Assembly (NCBI GenBank): GCA_028818755.1
Contig: JAPPNF010000043.1
Location: forward strand, 1 to 32,280
Origin: Deltaproteobacteria bacterium
Lineage (GTDB): Bacteria; Desulfobacterota; Binatia; UBA9968; JAJDTQ01
Length of the DNA stretch: 32,280 nt
Direction of reading: 5' to 3'
Shown here: piece after piece, positions 7,866-16,350 of the stretch
Layout of the letters: each line of letters starts with the position of its first letter
How positions within the stretch are numbered: the stretch's first letter is position 1
Translations under genes and position numbers: made by a program
Notes under the pieces: generated by a model
Told to the model about the DNA's origin: nothing
Database searches by the model: none
Seen by the model: the letters and a program-made list of their open reading frames with translations, nothing else

Positions 7866-10032
7866 AGGGCGTGCAGTTGACTCTCGTGTCCAAGATCACC
7901 GTGTCCTCCACCGAATAGCTCGAAGCCCAGGCCATCTCCGCCCGGGTCAGATCCCGCGGGATCAGTTTTTCCACCCGCCTCGCCGGTCCCGACACCGCGC
8001 CTTCGGAGATCAGTTGCGCCCGGATCGTCCCGTTGATCTCGTCCCGCAACGCCCGGGTCGGGGCGATCACGCCCGTCGCTGCACGCTGGTCGGGGGACAG
8101 GGAGAGCCAGCGCCGGGCGGCATCCGCTCCGATTCGATCGCGGTCCACCTGAACGATACGCTCACCCAGCTTCTCGAACGCGGTCTTCACCTCTCCCGCA
8201 AGGCCCGCCCTCACCGCCTCCTTGAGCTCCTTGTCCCGCTGCCGCAGGATCTCGTCCATCACCGCGGTCTTCATCCCGGCCCGTCTGAGTTGCTCGAAAG
8301 GCTTGCCCGCCTCCACCGCACCCAACTGCTTTTCGTCTCCCACCAGTACCACACGGGGAACCCGGAGCGTGGTCGCTGCCCTGAGCAGTCCGCGCATCTG
8401 TTCGCTTGAAGCGAGCGAGCTCTCGTCCACCACGAGCACTGTCTTCGAGAACGAGGCGCGCAGGCCGCGAAGTCCCTTCGGCGTGCCTCGGCCTTCGCCG
8501 ATACCCGCATGTTGCGCCAGGAACCGCTGCAGCGTCTCCGACCCGATCTCGGACTCCCGCTCCAGGGTGCGCGCGGCCGATGCTGACGGAGCCAGCCCCA
8601 TCGTCCGGTAGCCCCGGCTCTCCAGAAGCGCCCGGAGCCTGTCGAGCATAGTCGTCTTGCCCGTACCGGCGTACCCCTGCACTCCCACCACCCGGTCCGC
8701 GGACGTGAGGATCATCTTCACCGCCGTCTTCTGTCCCTCGTTCAGGCGGCCCCGGTGCAGTTTCGTCCTGGCGATCCAGCCGCGCATGATCGCCTTCCCG
8801 GACCCCTGGCCGGCCTGCATGAGTGCGATCGTCTCCGACTCCTGCGCCAGCGCCGCGTCCGTGGTCCAGTGTTTGCCGTGTCCCAGGCCCGTTGCGGCAT
8901 GGAGGCCGCCCCGCTCCTCGAGCGCGGCGATGGCCCGCTCCGCCCCTCCCGCCGTGACCTTGCCCGGCTCCCGCCCAAGAGCGGCCGCCAAAAGGTCTGC
9001 GTGGCCGAACACCGCATGGCGCTCCGAGAGGTGCTCCACCGCCCATCCCGCGGCATCGCCCGCCTCGTTGCCACGGTCCGCGAACAGATCCGGCGCCGGG
9101 AGTTCCCGTTCCACCTTCCTTGCCCTGGCCCGGACGATATCCGCGGAGAAGCCCAGTTCCCTGGCCTGGCGCTCCCAACTCCTCCGAAGCTCTTCCTTGT
9201 CCACGTCGCGCTTGCGCGCCCGCGTCATGAGCGCCGCGCGCGCCGCCAGATTCGGGTTGTCGCCAGACTTGCCCAGGCCGCGCTCTTCCATCGCCGCCTC
9301 TATCTCCGCCCGCCGTGTCGAAAAGGCCTCGATCACATCCCGCGATATCCCCGCAATCTCGAACCTGCCGTCCGGGTGCGTCCTCTCGATACCGTACCCC
9401 AGTTCCCTGAGACCCTCCGCCAACTCCGCCCGGTAGATGGCTCCGATCGCCATCTTGCCCGCGTAGAGCCCGTCGTCCACCGTCGTCCTCCACTTCCCGT
9501 CCCCGCCCTGCGCCATGTTGGCGATCACCGCATGGGTGTGGAGTTGGGGGTCCAGGTTCCGTGAGGCGTCGTGCCTGAAGGTGGCCGCCACCATCTTCTG
9601 GCCGCCGGTCCGGACCATCGCGCCGGTGGCCTTGTCCTGCATCCGGGTCTCGATGGCGTTGGGCTCGATCCACGCCAGAGTCTTCCCCACCGCCCGGTCG
9701 TGCGCGGCGACGATCCGTTCGTCGCCTCCCACCAGCGCCATCACCGACACCGACTTGGGCGCCGACAGCGTCACGTCCCGGCCCGGACGGTGGTGGATGC
9801 TGCCGTCGGGGTCCTTGCGCCCGAGCTGCCGCCCGCCGGGCACCCGGCCTTCGAGGATGGCGCGGAACGTGTCCGGGTCCACCGGACCCGAGAGCCCCAG
9901 TTCCTCCGCTCCCTTGCCCGCCCACGCGCTCGCCTCCCGGTGCGCGGGGTCATCCTTCGCGTAGTATCCGTCGCGCTCGTAGTAGCTCACGCCCTGGGAC
10001 GGCGAGGCGATCTTGCCGATGGACGCTACCAT
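7855..10032 (-). pseudogene. 5' part of the interrupted MobF relaxase-helicase gene (TraI/TrwC-like)
   Basis: Residues 1-713 are native; the last 12 codons before the stop at 7855 come from the inserted element. The relaxase domain (1-300) has paired tyrosines near the N terminus (YY at 17-18 and 23-24), which would nick the transfer origin. The three-histidine metal site is present (His154, His165, His167 in FRHDASRNLDPQLHTHAV). The helicase part has Walker A GYAGTGKTT (453-461), Walker B VLVVDES (532-538) and motif III LVGDEKQ (563-569). The remaining helicase motifs V and VI lie in the 3' part at 3569-4308. The truncated product still contains the whole nicking domain, so residual relaxase activity is conceivable, but processive unwinding is not. 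A start at ATG 10032 is preceded by GAGGAGGGAG, an excellent ribosome-binding site. Confidence 0.9.
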
Positions 10033-10499
10033 GACTCCCTCCTCGTGCGGGTTGCGTGTCTGCCGTGGTCCTGCAGCTCCATGAAGCCCAAATACGGGCT
10101 TTCGGGGACAAGGACAAGACGCGCAACCACGGGTTCGCAGCCCTGTCGCCGCATGGCGTCGACTTTCTCTGTGACCAGCCGGTCCAGGCAGGCAAGACCA
10201 TGATCACAGGCGCTTCCGGCCCCGCGTTGCCGGCATCGGCGCGCTGGCGGATGCCAGGTCCGGAACCCTCAGGCCGTGACCCCCGGCATATCCCCGGAAC
10301 CCGGTGTCACATTGATGCACGCCATGTTTGCGTTCCAGGATGAGGGGAGTGGCGCGGCCGCACGAAGAGTGGTACGAGGGCAGATGCGGAGGCTCAGCAC
10401 TCCCTGTCCTCTTTCGGGAGTGAACGCAGGCCGCCAGTGATGGTCCGCAGGCCTCCTTCCCCCTCTCGGGCCTTCGCAATACACAATGAAGGGCGTGCC
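10033..10499. other. Relaxase upstream region, candidate transfer origin
   Basis: No gene is supported here. Two blocks are conserved at matching distances upstream of the second relaxase copy: AGCCC..ATACG.GCTTTC (10085-10103, a hairpin here) and GTCGCCGCATGGCGTC (10145-10160). Conservation of non-coding sequence next to a relaxase start suggests the transfer origin or a promoter/operator. Confidence 0.5.
10085..10160. promoter_or_regulatory. Conserved non-coding blocks upstream of relaxase copy 1
   Basis: AGCCC AAATA CGGGCT (10085-10100) can form a short hairpin. The 16-mer at 10145-10160 matches the one at 19509-19524 with a single mismatch. They begin 53 and 113 bases before the relaxase start. 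Confidence 0.5.
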
Positions 10500-10796
10500 A
10501 TGCGCCGGATACACGAGATGAAGCGGTGGGACGTTGTGCACGAGTTGCGCAAGGAGGATGCCTTGTCGGAGGATTTGCCTATGCGTGTCAACGGGATCGC
10601 GGTGGAGGAGGTGGACGGGGAATGCTACGTCTGGCTGGACGAGAAACTTCTTGCCCTGACTCCCCAACAGGCACAGCAACTGGCCGACGACCTCCAGGAA
10701 GCCATGCGGGCGCGGTGGAGGCCGCAACCACAACGGGCGAAGCCGCAACGACAAGAGATTCTTGAGGTTCCCAGGCTCAACCGTCACGCCGAGTGA
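10500..10796 (+). CDS. Small soluble protein of unknown function
   Basis: The 98-residue protein starts at ATG 10500, chosen over an ATG at 10437 because GAAGGG lies seven bases upstream. Visible features are a basic N terminus (MRRIHEMKRWDVVHELRKED), a short beta-like segment (GIAVEEVDGECYVWLDEKLLAL), and a helix (TPQQAQQLADDLQEAMRARW). A Pro/Gln/Arg-rich tail follows. No family was recognised. A strong hairpin three bases after the stop suggests it is transcribed alone. Confidence 0.55.
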   Translation: MRRIHEMKRWDVVHELRKEDALSEDLPMRVNGIAVEEVDGECYVWLDEKLLALTPQQAQQLADDLQEAMRARWRPQPQRAKPQRQEILEVPRLNRHAE

Positions 10797-10798
10797 AC

Positions 10799-10861
10799 CA
10801 CGTTCGAGCCCGTGGGATCGAACGTGCCGCCAGCGAAGGACGTTCGCGCGAAGGCGCGAAC
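10799..10861 (+). terminator. Two hairpins after the small gene, possible terminator
   Basis: CACGTTCGA (10799-10807) pairs with TCGAACGTG (10818-10826) around 10 bases. GTTCGCGC (10842-10849) pairs with GCGCGAAC (10854-10861) around GAAG. Neither has a T run, so Rho-independent action is uncertain. Confidence 0.5.
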
Positions 10862-11037
10862 TCGTCCAAAAGCCGTATGTCACCGGGCCTCCAAATGTCG
10901 GCGCGCCAGTCCTCGACTCTATCCCTATCCGGAGATGTCGTCCTGTGAACGTTTTCAAACCATGAGAGTGCTGCTATGGTCGCTCCGACGATGGCGAAAC
11001 GCTCCCCATACCAGACCTTCCGCACACGGCGCTCACG

Positions 11038-12090
11038 ATGACCGAGAAGCCCTACAGGCAACCGGCCATACCCAGGGACCCTCGTCTTCGGGCGGGCCTT
11101 GAGGCCGAGAAGCAGATGGCGCACTACCTGCACCGCAGATTCCACGGGAATCCGCAGACCCATCTGTTGCACGATCTACGGCTTGAGGATCCGGTGCAGC
11201 CGGAGCAGGACGGCTCGCCGGGAGTGTGTCAGATCGATCACCTGGTGGTGCATCGTTGGGGGATGTTCATCATCGAGAGCAAGTCGGTGTCGGAGGAGGT
11301 GCGAGTCCGGCCCGATGACACGGGCGGGGATGAATGGAGCCGCGTGTATCAGGGCAAGGAGCTGGGAATCCCTTCCCCGATCCGGCAGGCGGCGCGCCAA
11401 TCGGAATTTCTTCGAACATTCCTGGAGTGGCACCGGGAGGAGTTGTTCCGGGAGCAGTCGAAGGTGGTGCGCGCCTTCGCAAAACTCTTGACGGGAAAGA
11501 ACCATGGCGGGTTCGAGGACACTCCAATTCAGATCGTGGTGGCGGTGTCGAACAGGGGCCGAATAACGCGCCTCGATGGCTGGAAGGAACCGTTGAAGCC
11601 GTTCCCGGTGTTCGTCACCAAGGCCGATCTGGTGCCGGACAAGATCGATCAGGAACTGGAGAAACATCGCGAGGGCGCGACGGCGTGGAGGAAGCGGCAG
11701 AGCGAGCGTGGCCTGTGGGACATCGAGGACCATGCAGCGGCGGCAGTTGCGGAGTTTCTTGCCGCGCGCCACGTGGAGCGTTTGGGCGTCGCGCCCAGGC
11801 GAATGATGCGGACTGCCCCCGTCCGGGATCGTCCGTCATTGCCCGTGAAGCCTGCTCGCACGACGAGCACGACGGGAGCGGGGTGCAGGCATTGCGGCGC
11901 AAAGAACCTTGCCGCGAGGTCGGGCAAGTACGGATATTACTGGCGGTGTGGGGCGTGCGGGAAGAATACTTCCATGTCGAAGGCGTGTCCTCGGTGCCGA
12001 ACCGAAGGAAGGGTCCGCAAGCGAGGAATGAATTATTTCCGCGATTGCAAGACGTGCGACACATTCCAGGTGATCTGGACCGAGCAATGA
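11038..12090 (+). CDS. NERD-domain nuclease-like protein with C-terminal zinc ribbons
   Basis: The 350-residue protein has an N-terminal NERD domain (about residues 15-170), a restriction-endonuclease-like fold. The PD-(D/E)xK-type core is visible as QIDHLVV (Asp67) and FIIESKSV (Glu80, Lys82). The middle is helical with a conserved-looking RITRLDGWKEPLKPFPVFVTKADLV. The C terminus (about 280-345) has four CxxC-type pairs (CRHCGAKN, CGACGK, CPRCR, CKTC), forming two topoisomerase-like zinc ribbons. NERD proteins are predicted DNA-processing enzymes; zinc ribbons would bind DNA. No good ribosome-binding site is seen before ATG 11038, and a divergent promoter was not identified. It lies alone between the relaxase region and the lipoprotein operon and may serve in defence or DNA uptake. 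Confidence 0.85.
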   Translation: MTEKPYRQPAIPRDPRLRAGLEAEKQMAHYLHRRFHGNPQTHLLHDLRLEDPVQPEQDGSPGVCQIDHLVVHRWGMFIIESKSVSEEVRVRPDDTGGDEWSRVYQGKELGIPSPIRQAARQSEFLRTFLEWHREELFREQSKVVRAFAKLLTGKNHGGFEDTPIQIVVAVSNRGRITRLDGWKEPLKPFPVFVTKADLVPDKIDQELEKHREGATAWRKRQSERGLWDIEDHAAAAVAEFLAARHVERLGVAPRRMMRTAPVRDRPSLPVKPARTTSTTGAGCRHCGAKNLAARSGKYGYYWRCGACGKNTSMSKACPRCRTEGRVRKRGMNYFRDCKTCDTFQVIWTEQ

Positions 12091-12303
12091 TCCTCACCAG
12101 GTCGTATGGCAGCGCAACGAAACCGGATAGCTCGCTGAGGGAGCGGCCCTCCGCCTTCCCGACGAGTCCGGGGCCAACGCTCTTGACAGGTCCAACCGGG
12201 TCGTGGTAGCGGAAAGGGCGGCTCCCATGACAACTGCTGATCCCAAGACCCGGGCTAAGATGAACTGCTTGAGTTCATCGGCGCCTGCGGAATGGAGAAA
12301 GTG

Positions 12304-12534
12304 ATGGAGTTGATTCTCCTGAGTTTGGTGGCGGGCATCGTCATCGGCAGCGGAGGTTATCAGTTCATGAACCGACGCGAAGCGCCTACTTCCCGCCAAC
12401 TCTTCCTGATCCGACAGTTGAGAGAAGAGCGAGACATGCGCGCGATCAGCTTCGGCGAACCGGGAACCCGGGCCGAGGCAAGCAAGATTATCGACGTGCT
12501 GCTGGAGTGCCCGCGGAGGGAACCGACCAAATGA
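12304..12534 (+). CDS. Small membrane-anchored protein with DUF3072-like segment
   Basis: The 76-residue protein begins with one transmembrane helix (about residues 2-18, ELILLSLVAGIVIGSGG). The cytoplasmic part reads TSRQLFLIRQLREERDM and then GTRAEASKIIDVLL. This matches the pattern of the DUF3072 domain, where a short helix pair is usually written Q..YL..L....G and LTK.EAS..I. ATG 12304 is preferred to ATG 12292 because GGAGAAAG is then well spaced as a ribosome-binding site. The stop overlaps the next ATG (ATGA), so translation is coupled. Confidence 0.6.
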   Translation: MELILLSLVAGIVIGSGGYQFMNRREAPTSRQLFLIRQLREERDMRAISFGEPGTRAEASKIIDVLLECPRREPTK

Positions 12535-12839
12535 GTCGGGATCTTCTCGCGGCGTGGCCGTTCGCCCTGGATGCCGACGACCATCCCCGGGACCACAGCG
12601 GCGAGATCGTGCGACACGTCGTCGATGACCCCATGGCACTGAGCGAACGAGTGTTGGCGGTAATCGCCCGGGTGACGCCCGGGGAGTTGGCGGAGACGCG
12701 CCGCTGGTGCGAGCCAGGGGACCGTCTGCACCTGCTCAGCGACCTGACGGAGGGCCGTGTGAGCGCGACACCACTGAAGGGAAGCGAACGGTCAACGTGC
12801 GCGAACACCACCGGGCGCACAAGGGGGCCGGGAAGTTGA
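12531..12839 (+). CDS. Unknown small protein coupled to both neighbours
   Basis: The 102-residue frame starts at ATG 12531, overlapping the previous stop, and ends with TGA at 12837-12839, which overlaps a TTG start of the lipoprotein gene. The sequence has a conserved-looking acidic N-terminal half (SRDLLAAWPFALDADDHP, then SGEIVRHVVDDPMALSERVL) and a Thr/Arg-rich tail. No family was recognised. The double overlap argues for a real gene in a three-gene operon. Confidence 0.5.
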   Translation: MSRDLLAAWPFALDADDHPRDHSGEIVRHVVDDPMALSERVLAVIARVTPGELAETRRWCEPGDRLHLLSDLTEGRVSATPLKGSERSTCANTTGRTRGPGS

Positions 12840-13807
12840 AGGAGGGACTTTTAGTCCTTCTGGGTGCGGCCCTTGTTCTGGGGGCGCATGGCTGCGCGGG
12901 TTCACCCGCCGACGACGAAGGCCGCATTGGCTTCGAGCGGAACTCGGAGTTCGCCGGCCCTGAGCTACGAGTGTTCCTGACGCTGAGGGACGGCCGCAGG
13001 GTGTCCGTCAACACGACCGACGATGCCGTGGATTCACGGTCCGCGGTCACGCCCATTCCCGGGCATCAGGCGCGGGACTGGACGTTCGTCAAGGAGGTGG
13101 AGGAAGGCACGTCCATAGCGTATGCCCTGGTCAGTTGGGATGGCGACAACCCTGCCGACTACCTGATGGCGGGTTGGTGGGCGGAGTTTCCCGGCCAGCA
13201 CTTGCCGGAACTGTCGTTCAGGGACTCCATTCGGTACGGCATTGTGGACGGCCCGGAGGTCGACCCGTCGGCGCCACCGGAATTGCCTCTGGAGGGACAG
13301 GCGACCTATACCGGCCGGGCCGGCGGGCTCTATGCCTATGTGCCCGGAACCGACTGGGGAGATGACGCGGGCGCCAATGTGATCGACGAATACGAAGGCG
13401 CCATCACGATCACGGCGGACTTCGCCGACGCCACGCTCAGGGGCTGCATCGGCTGCACGGGAGATCTTGTCACCCGGCGCGCGCATTTCGGCATCTTCCT
13501 TGGAGACGAAGTGCGGGACGTTCGGGCCATTGCCGCCCACTACGAACTGCACCTGGGCGTGACGCCCTTCAACCCGGACGGCACGTTCGAACACGTCGAC
13601 GTCACGGTGAAGCACCCCGAACGGACCGTCACCCATTCGGAGGGGTTCTGGGGCGGTTTGCTTTCGAACATTCCCGATCAGGATGGCAACCCCCGTCTCG
13701 TCTCGGGGTTCAGCGCCGCCGACTTCGAGGAAAGCGACGGAAGCGTTGGCGAGTTCCTCGGAGCGTTCGTCGCCCTGAGCGAGCCCTTCCGGGCATCCGG
13801 AAGGTGA
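12836..13807 (+). CDS. Lipoprotein related to TbpB-like surface solute-binding proteins
   Basis: The start is probably TTG at 12836, overlapping the previous stop by four bases; a GTG at 12797 is the alternative. The N terminus is a lipoprotein-type signal (KEGLLVLLGAALVLGAHGC) with the modified cysteine at about residue 20; the residue at -2 (His) is unusual. The mature part has a beta-rich C-terminal half: ATYTGRAGGLYAYV, then YEGAITITADFADATLRGCIG, and an ending SGFSAADFEESDGSVGEFLGAFVA. The 'TYTG.A.GLY ... G.I.. ADF ..TL.G.I.G' order is typical of the C-terminal barrel of transferrin-binding-protein-like lipoproteins, also seen in the protein at 27320. No SLAM exporter is adjacent. It is likely outer-membrane attached. 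Confidence 0.7.
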   Translation: MKEGLLVLLGAALVLGAHGCAGSPADDEGRIGFERNSEFAGPELRVFLTLRDGRRVSVNTTDDAVDSRSAVTPIPGHQARDWTFVKEVEEGTSIAYALVSWDGDNPADYLMAGWWAEFPGQHLPELSFRDSIRYGIVDGPEVDPSAPPELPLEGQATYTGRAGGLYAYVPGTDWGDDAGANVIDEYEGAITITADFADATLRGCIGCTGDLVTRRAHFGIFLGDEVRDVRAIAAHYELHLGVTPFNPDGTFEHVDVTVKHPERTVTHSEGFWGGLLSNIPDQDGNPRLVSGFSAADFEESDGSVGEFLGAFVALSEPFRASGR

Positions 13808-14050
13808 GTCGCTCTGCCGGTGAACGGCGGCAATTGTCTTGAACTCCGCGGCGACCACCCGACACCCGTAGACAGATCCGTCCCGCCTGCACGTTGGCTG
13901 CGAAGACCCCGGTTCCAGATGCGGAGCGCGCACCCGGAACACCCCGGCAACGGAGCGTAGCGGCGCTGGAGTTCTTCGCAAGGAGATTTCCGTCATGAGA
14001 ACGGGAGTCCGTTCCGACGACGATATTCCTTGCAATCTCTTCGGTTCCGA

Positions 14051-14860
14051 TCATCGGATCGTCCGCGACCGCCAGGTGTCGAGGAACTCCCGCAGACGTT
14101 CGCTTCGCGGCCTTCTGAAGATGTCGTCTGGAGCACCGCGTTCGATGACCTCGCCCTTGTCCATGAACACGACCTCGTCGGCCACGTGCGCGGCGAACCC
14201 CATTTCGTGCGTGACGACGATCATCGTCATCCCGTCGCCCGCGAGTTCCTGCATCACCTGAAGCACCTCGCCGACCAGTTCCGGGTCCAGCGCCGAGGTC
14301 GGCTCGTCGAAGTACATCACGTGTGGACGCATCGCCAGCGCCCGCGCGATAGCGGTGCGCTGCTGCTGGCCGCCCGAGAGCTGTGCCGGGTAGTGGTGCG
14401 CCTGTCCATCCACCCCCACCTTGGCAAGCATCTCCATGCCGACCGCATCGGCCTCCCGCCTGCCAAGTCTCTTCACCACGCGCAACGCCTCCGTAACGTT
14501 GCCGAGCGCTGTCATGTGCGGCCATAGATTGAATTGCTGGAAGACCATGCCGACTACGCTGCGGACGCTGTCGATGTTGCGGTCGCTGTCGGGCATCCGC
14601 TTGCCATCCGACTCACGGTAGCCGAGCAACCGGCCTTCAATGAACACGCGTCCCTCGTCGTACCGGTCGAGAAAGGCCATGCAGCGCAGAAGGGTGCTCT
14701 TGCCCGAACCCGACGGTCCGATGACGCAGACCACCCGCGAGCTGTCGACCGCGAGGTCGATGCCTCTCAACACGTGAACGGCGCCGAACCGCTTGTGCAG
14801 GCCCTCCACCAGGACCACGGGCTTGCGTTCCCCGGCGCCGCTTGTTCCTTCGTCGTTCAT
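14051..14860 (-). CDS. Polar amino-acid ABC transporter ATP-binding protein (GlnQ/HisP-like)
   Basis: The 269-residue ATPase drives uptake through the two permeases encoded just upstream. All motifs are intact: Walker [10 protein letters not shown] (48-56), Q-loop [10 protein letters not shown] (106-115), signature LSGGQQQR (161-168), Walker B VMYFDEP (181-187), D-loop SALD and the switch His in VVTHEMGF. The length and the [12 protein letters not shown] segment are typical of the polar amino-acid uptake family. Its ATG overlaps the stop of the preceding permease gene (ATGA). It is the last gene of the operon; no clear terminator follows. Confidence 0.95.
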   Translation of the reverse strand: MNDEGTSGAGERKPVVLVEGLHKRFGAVHVLRGIDLAVDSSRVVCVIGPSGSGKSTLLRCMAFLDRYDEGRVFIEGRLLGYRESDGKRMPDSDRNIDSVRSVVGMVFQQFNLWPHMTALGNVTEALRVVKRLGRREADAVGMEMLAKVGVDGQAHHYPAQLSGGQQQRTAIARALAMRPHVMYFDEPTSALDPELVGEVLQVMQELAGDGMTMIVVTHEMGFAAHVADEVVFMDKGEVIERGAPDDIFRRPRSERLREFLDTWRSRTIR

Positions 14861-15513
14861 GATGCATGGCCGAACCGGCGTTCCAGGAACCCGCCGGCAT
14901 ACGCGATACCCTCGATGATCAGCCAATAGAGCAGAGCGACCGCGACGTAGGGCTCGATCACGGCAAAGGTCTCGTTGACCATCTGCGTCGTGTTCTTCGT
15001 CAACTCGGCGACCGTAATGATCGACAACAGGGCCGATTCCTTCACCAGTATGATCACCTGGTTGGTTGATGGCGGGATAATCAGCGTCAGCATCTGCGGG
15101 ACCTGGATGCGGGCGACGATCATCCGGCGCGGGATGCCGAGCATGCGCGCGGCTTCGATCTGGCCCGGCGGGATGGATTGGAATCCGGCCCTGAAAATCT
15201 CCGCGAAATAACCGCCGCCATACACTCCAAGGCCGAGGATTCCCACCGGTTCGGCATCCAGGGTCAATCCGATCGAAGGGCCGCCGTAGTACACGATAAA
15301 CAACAGGATCAGGATCGGAGTGCCGCGCATCACCTCGATGTAGGTCCGGCACAAGAGTCTCACGGGACGGAACGGCACGCCGTGGAGCACCGCCGCCGCG
15401 AGACCGGCGACTACGGCCAGAAACGATGCCAGCGTGCAGATGTACACCGTCGTCCACAAACCCGACAGCAACAGCGGACCGTAGCGAAACACGATGTCGA
15501 TGTCGAACGACAC
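14857..15513 (-). CDS. Polar amino-acid ABC transporter permease (HisM/GlnP-like), second subunit
   Basis: The 218-residue inner-membrane protein has about five transmembrane helices. It carries the BPD_transp_1 coupling loop, [22 protein letters not shown], which docks on the ATPase. The segment [20 protein letters not shown] is characteristic of the HisM/GlnP group. Its stop overlaps the ATPase start, and it begins 18 bases after the previous permease. It likely forms a heterodimer with the other permease to import a polar or basic amino acid. Confidence 0.93.
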   Translation of the reverse strand: MSFDIDIVFRYGPLLLSGLWTTVYICTLASFLAVVAGLAAAVLHGVPFRPVRLLCRTYIEVMRGTPILILLFIVYYGGPSIGLTLDAEPVGILGLGVYGGGYFAEIFRAGFQSIPPGQIEAARMLGIPRRMIVARIQVPQMLTLIIPPSTNQVIILVKESALLSIITVAELTKNTTQMVNETFAVIEPYVAVALLYWLIIEGIAYAGGFLERRFGHAS

Positions 15514-15531
15514 GGCTTTCCCCGGTGACGG

Positions 15532-16191
15532 TCAGTGCGCGGACGCCACCGCGTAGCGCTGCTCGAACCAGATCCCGGCGCGGGCCAGGGAGAGGTTCAT
15601 GGCGAGGTAGATGACGGCCACGACCATGTAGACCTCCAATGGCCTGTACGTGACGGAAACCACGTGCTGGCCGGCGCGCATGAGCTCGGTCACCGCGATG
15701 ACCGAAATCAGGGATGAGTTCTTGAGAATGCTGATGGTCTCGTTGGTCAGCGCCGGCAGCACCAGACGCATCATCTGCGGAATCAGAATCCTGAGCTTGA
15801 TGGCGAGGATTCCGATTCCGAGCATCCGCGCGGCCTCGAGTTGGCCGGACGGGATGGACAGCAGCCCGCCTCGGAAGATCTCGGCCTGAAACGCCGCGGT
15901 GTTCATGGTCAGCGCGATGAGCGCCGCGGCGACGGACGGCACGTCCAGGCCGATGGTCGGCAGCAGGTAGAAGACGATCAGGAGTTGCACCAGGATAGGC
16001 GTCCCCCGCCAAACGCTTCGGTAGGCGACCGAGGTTCGCCGGATCAGGCGGTTCCGCGAGATCAGGCCGAAGCTGAGCCAAAGCCCGAGAACCATGCCGG
16101 CAGCGATGGAAACCGCGGAAACCATGGCGGTCATCGCCGCGCCAACGACAAAAGCGTTGTAGTGGTTCGAGATGACGTCGAGAAAATTCAC
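15532..16191 (-). CDS. Polar amino-acid ABC transporter permease (HisQ/GlnP-like), first subunit
   Basis: The 219-residue permease has the same layout as its neighbour: an N-terminal helix ([20 protein letters not shown]), then [21 protein letters not shown], the coupling loop [22 protein letters not shown] and two last helices. Two non-identical permeases in one operon are usual for histidine/arginine-type systems. It lies 159 bases after the substrate-binding protein gene. Confidence 0.93.
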   Translation of the reverse strand: MNFLDVISNHYNAFVVGAAMTAMVSAVSIAAGMVLGLWLSFGLISRNRLIRRTSVAYRSVWRGTPILVQLLIVFYLLPTIGLDVPSVAAALIALTMNTAAFQAEIFRGGLLSIPSGQLEAARMLGIGILAIKLRILIPQMMRLVLPALTNETISILKNSSLISVIAVTELMRAGQHVVSVTYRPLEVYMVVAVIYLAMNLSLARAGIWFEQRYAVASAH

Positions 16192-16350
16192 CGACGGGAT
16201 CCACCCATCGCCGACACTCCGTCTCTCCTCCGGCGCTGTCCACCCCGCCCGGCTGCGGCGACCGGTCAGCCGCCGTACAAGATTACCGATGGCCGCCGGT
16301 CGAGTAAATCAACCCGGTCGGGTTCATCAAGAGTCCGAACCCGACCGGTC

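Larger units (their letters stand above)
4305..7895 (-). mobile_element. Serine-recombinase mobile element inserted in the relaxase gene
   Basis: The element spans about 3.59 kb and carries, in minus-strand order, a DUF5372-like gene (frameshifted), an HTH protein gene, a small coupled gene and a large serine recombinase. Its borders follow from the broken gene. The left flank reads CGGTGA-AAGA and the right flank AAGA-TCACCG, so AAGA (4305-4308 and 7892-7895) is present at both ends. Joining them restores codons V-I-F-H-R of the relaxase. Inside each end, ACTGCAC lies at 4321-4327 and, inverted, at 7871-7877, each 14 bases from an AA pair. The rebuilt target CGGTGA AAGA TCACCG is itself a palindrome with 6-bp arms. 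These are features expected of serine-recombinase attachment sites; activity is not shown. Confidence 0.8.

Noticed and set aside
8162..9925. 587-residue minus-strand frame
   Set aside because: It is a shifted frame of the relaxase gene, Gly/Arg-rich and without motifs.
13034..14035. 333-residue minus-strand frame
   Set aside because: Antisense to the TbpB-like lipoprotein gene and intergenic sequence; no domain.
14861..16243. Long minus-strand extension upstream of the ABC ATPase in the same frame
   Set aside because: It overlaps both permease genes in another frame; the ATPase clearly starts at 14860 with its stop-start overlap.
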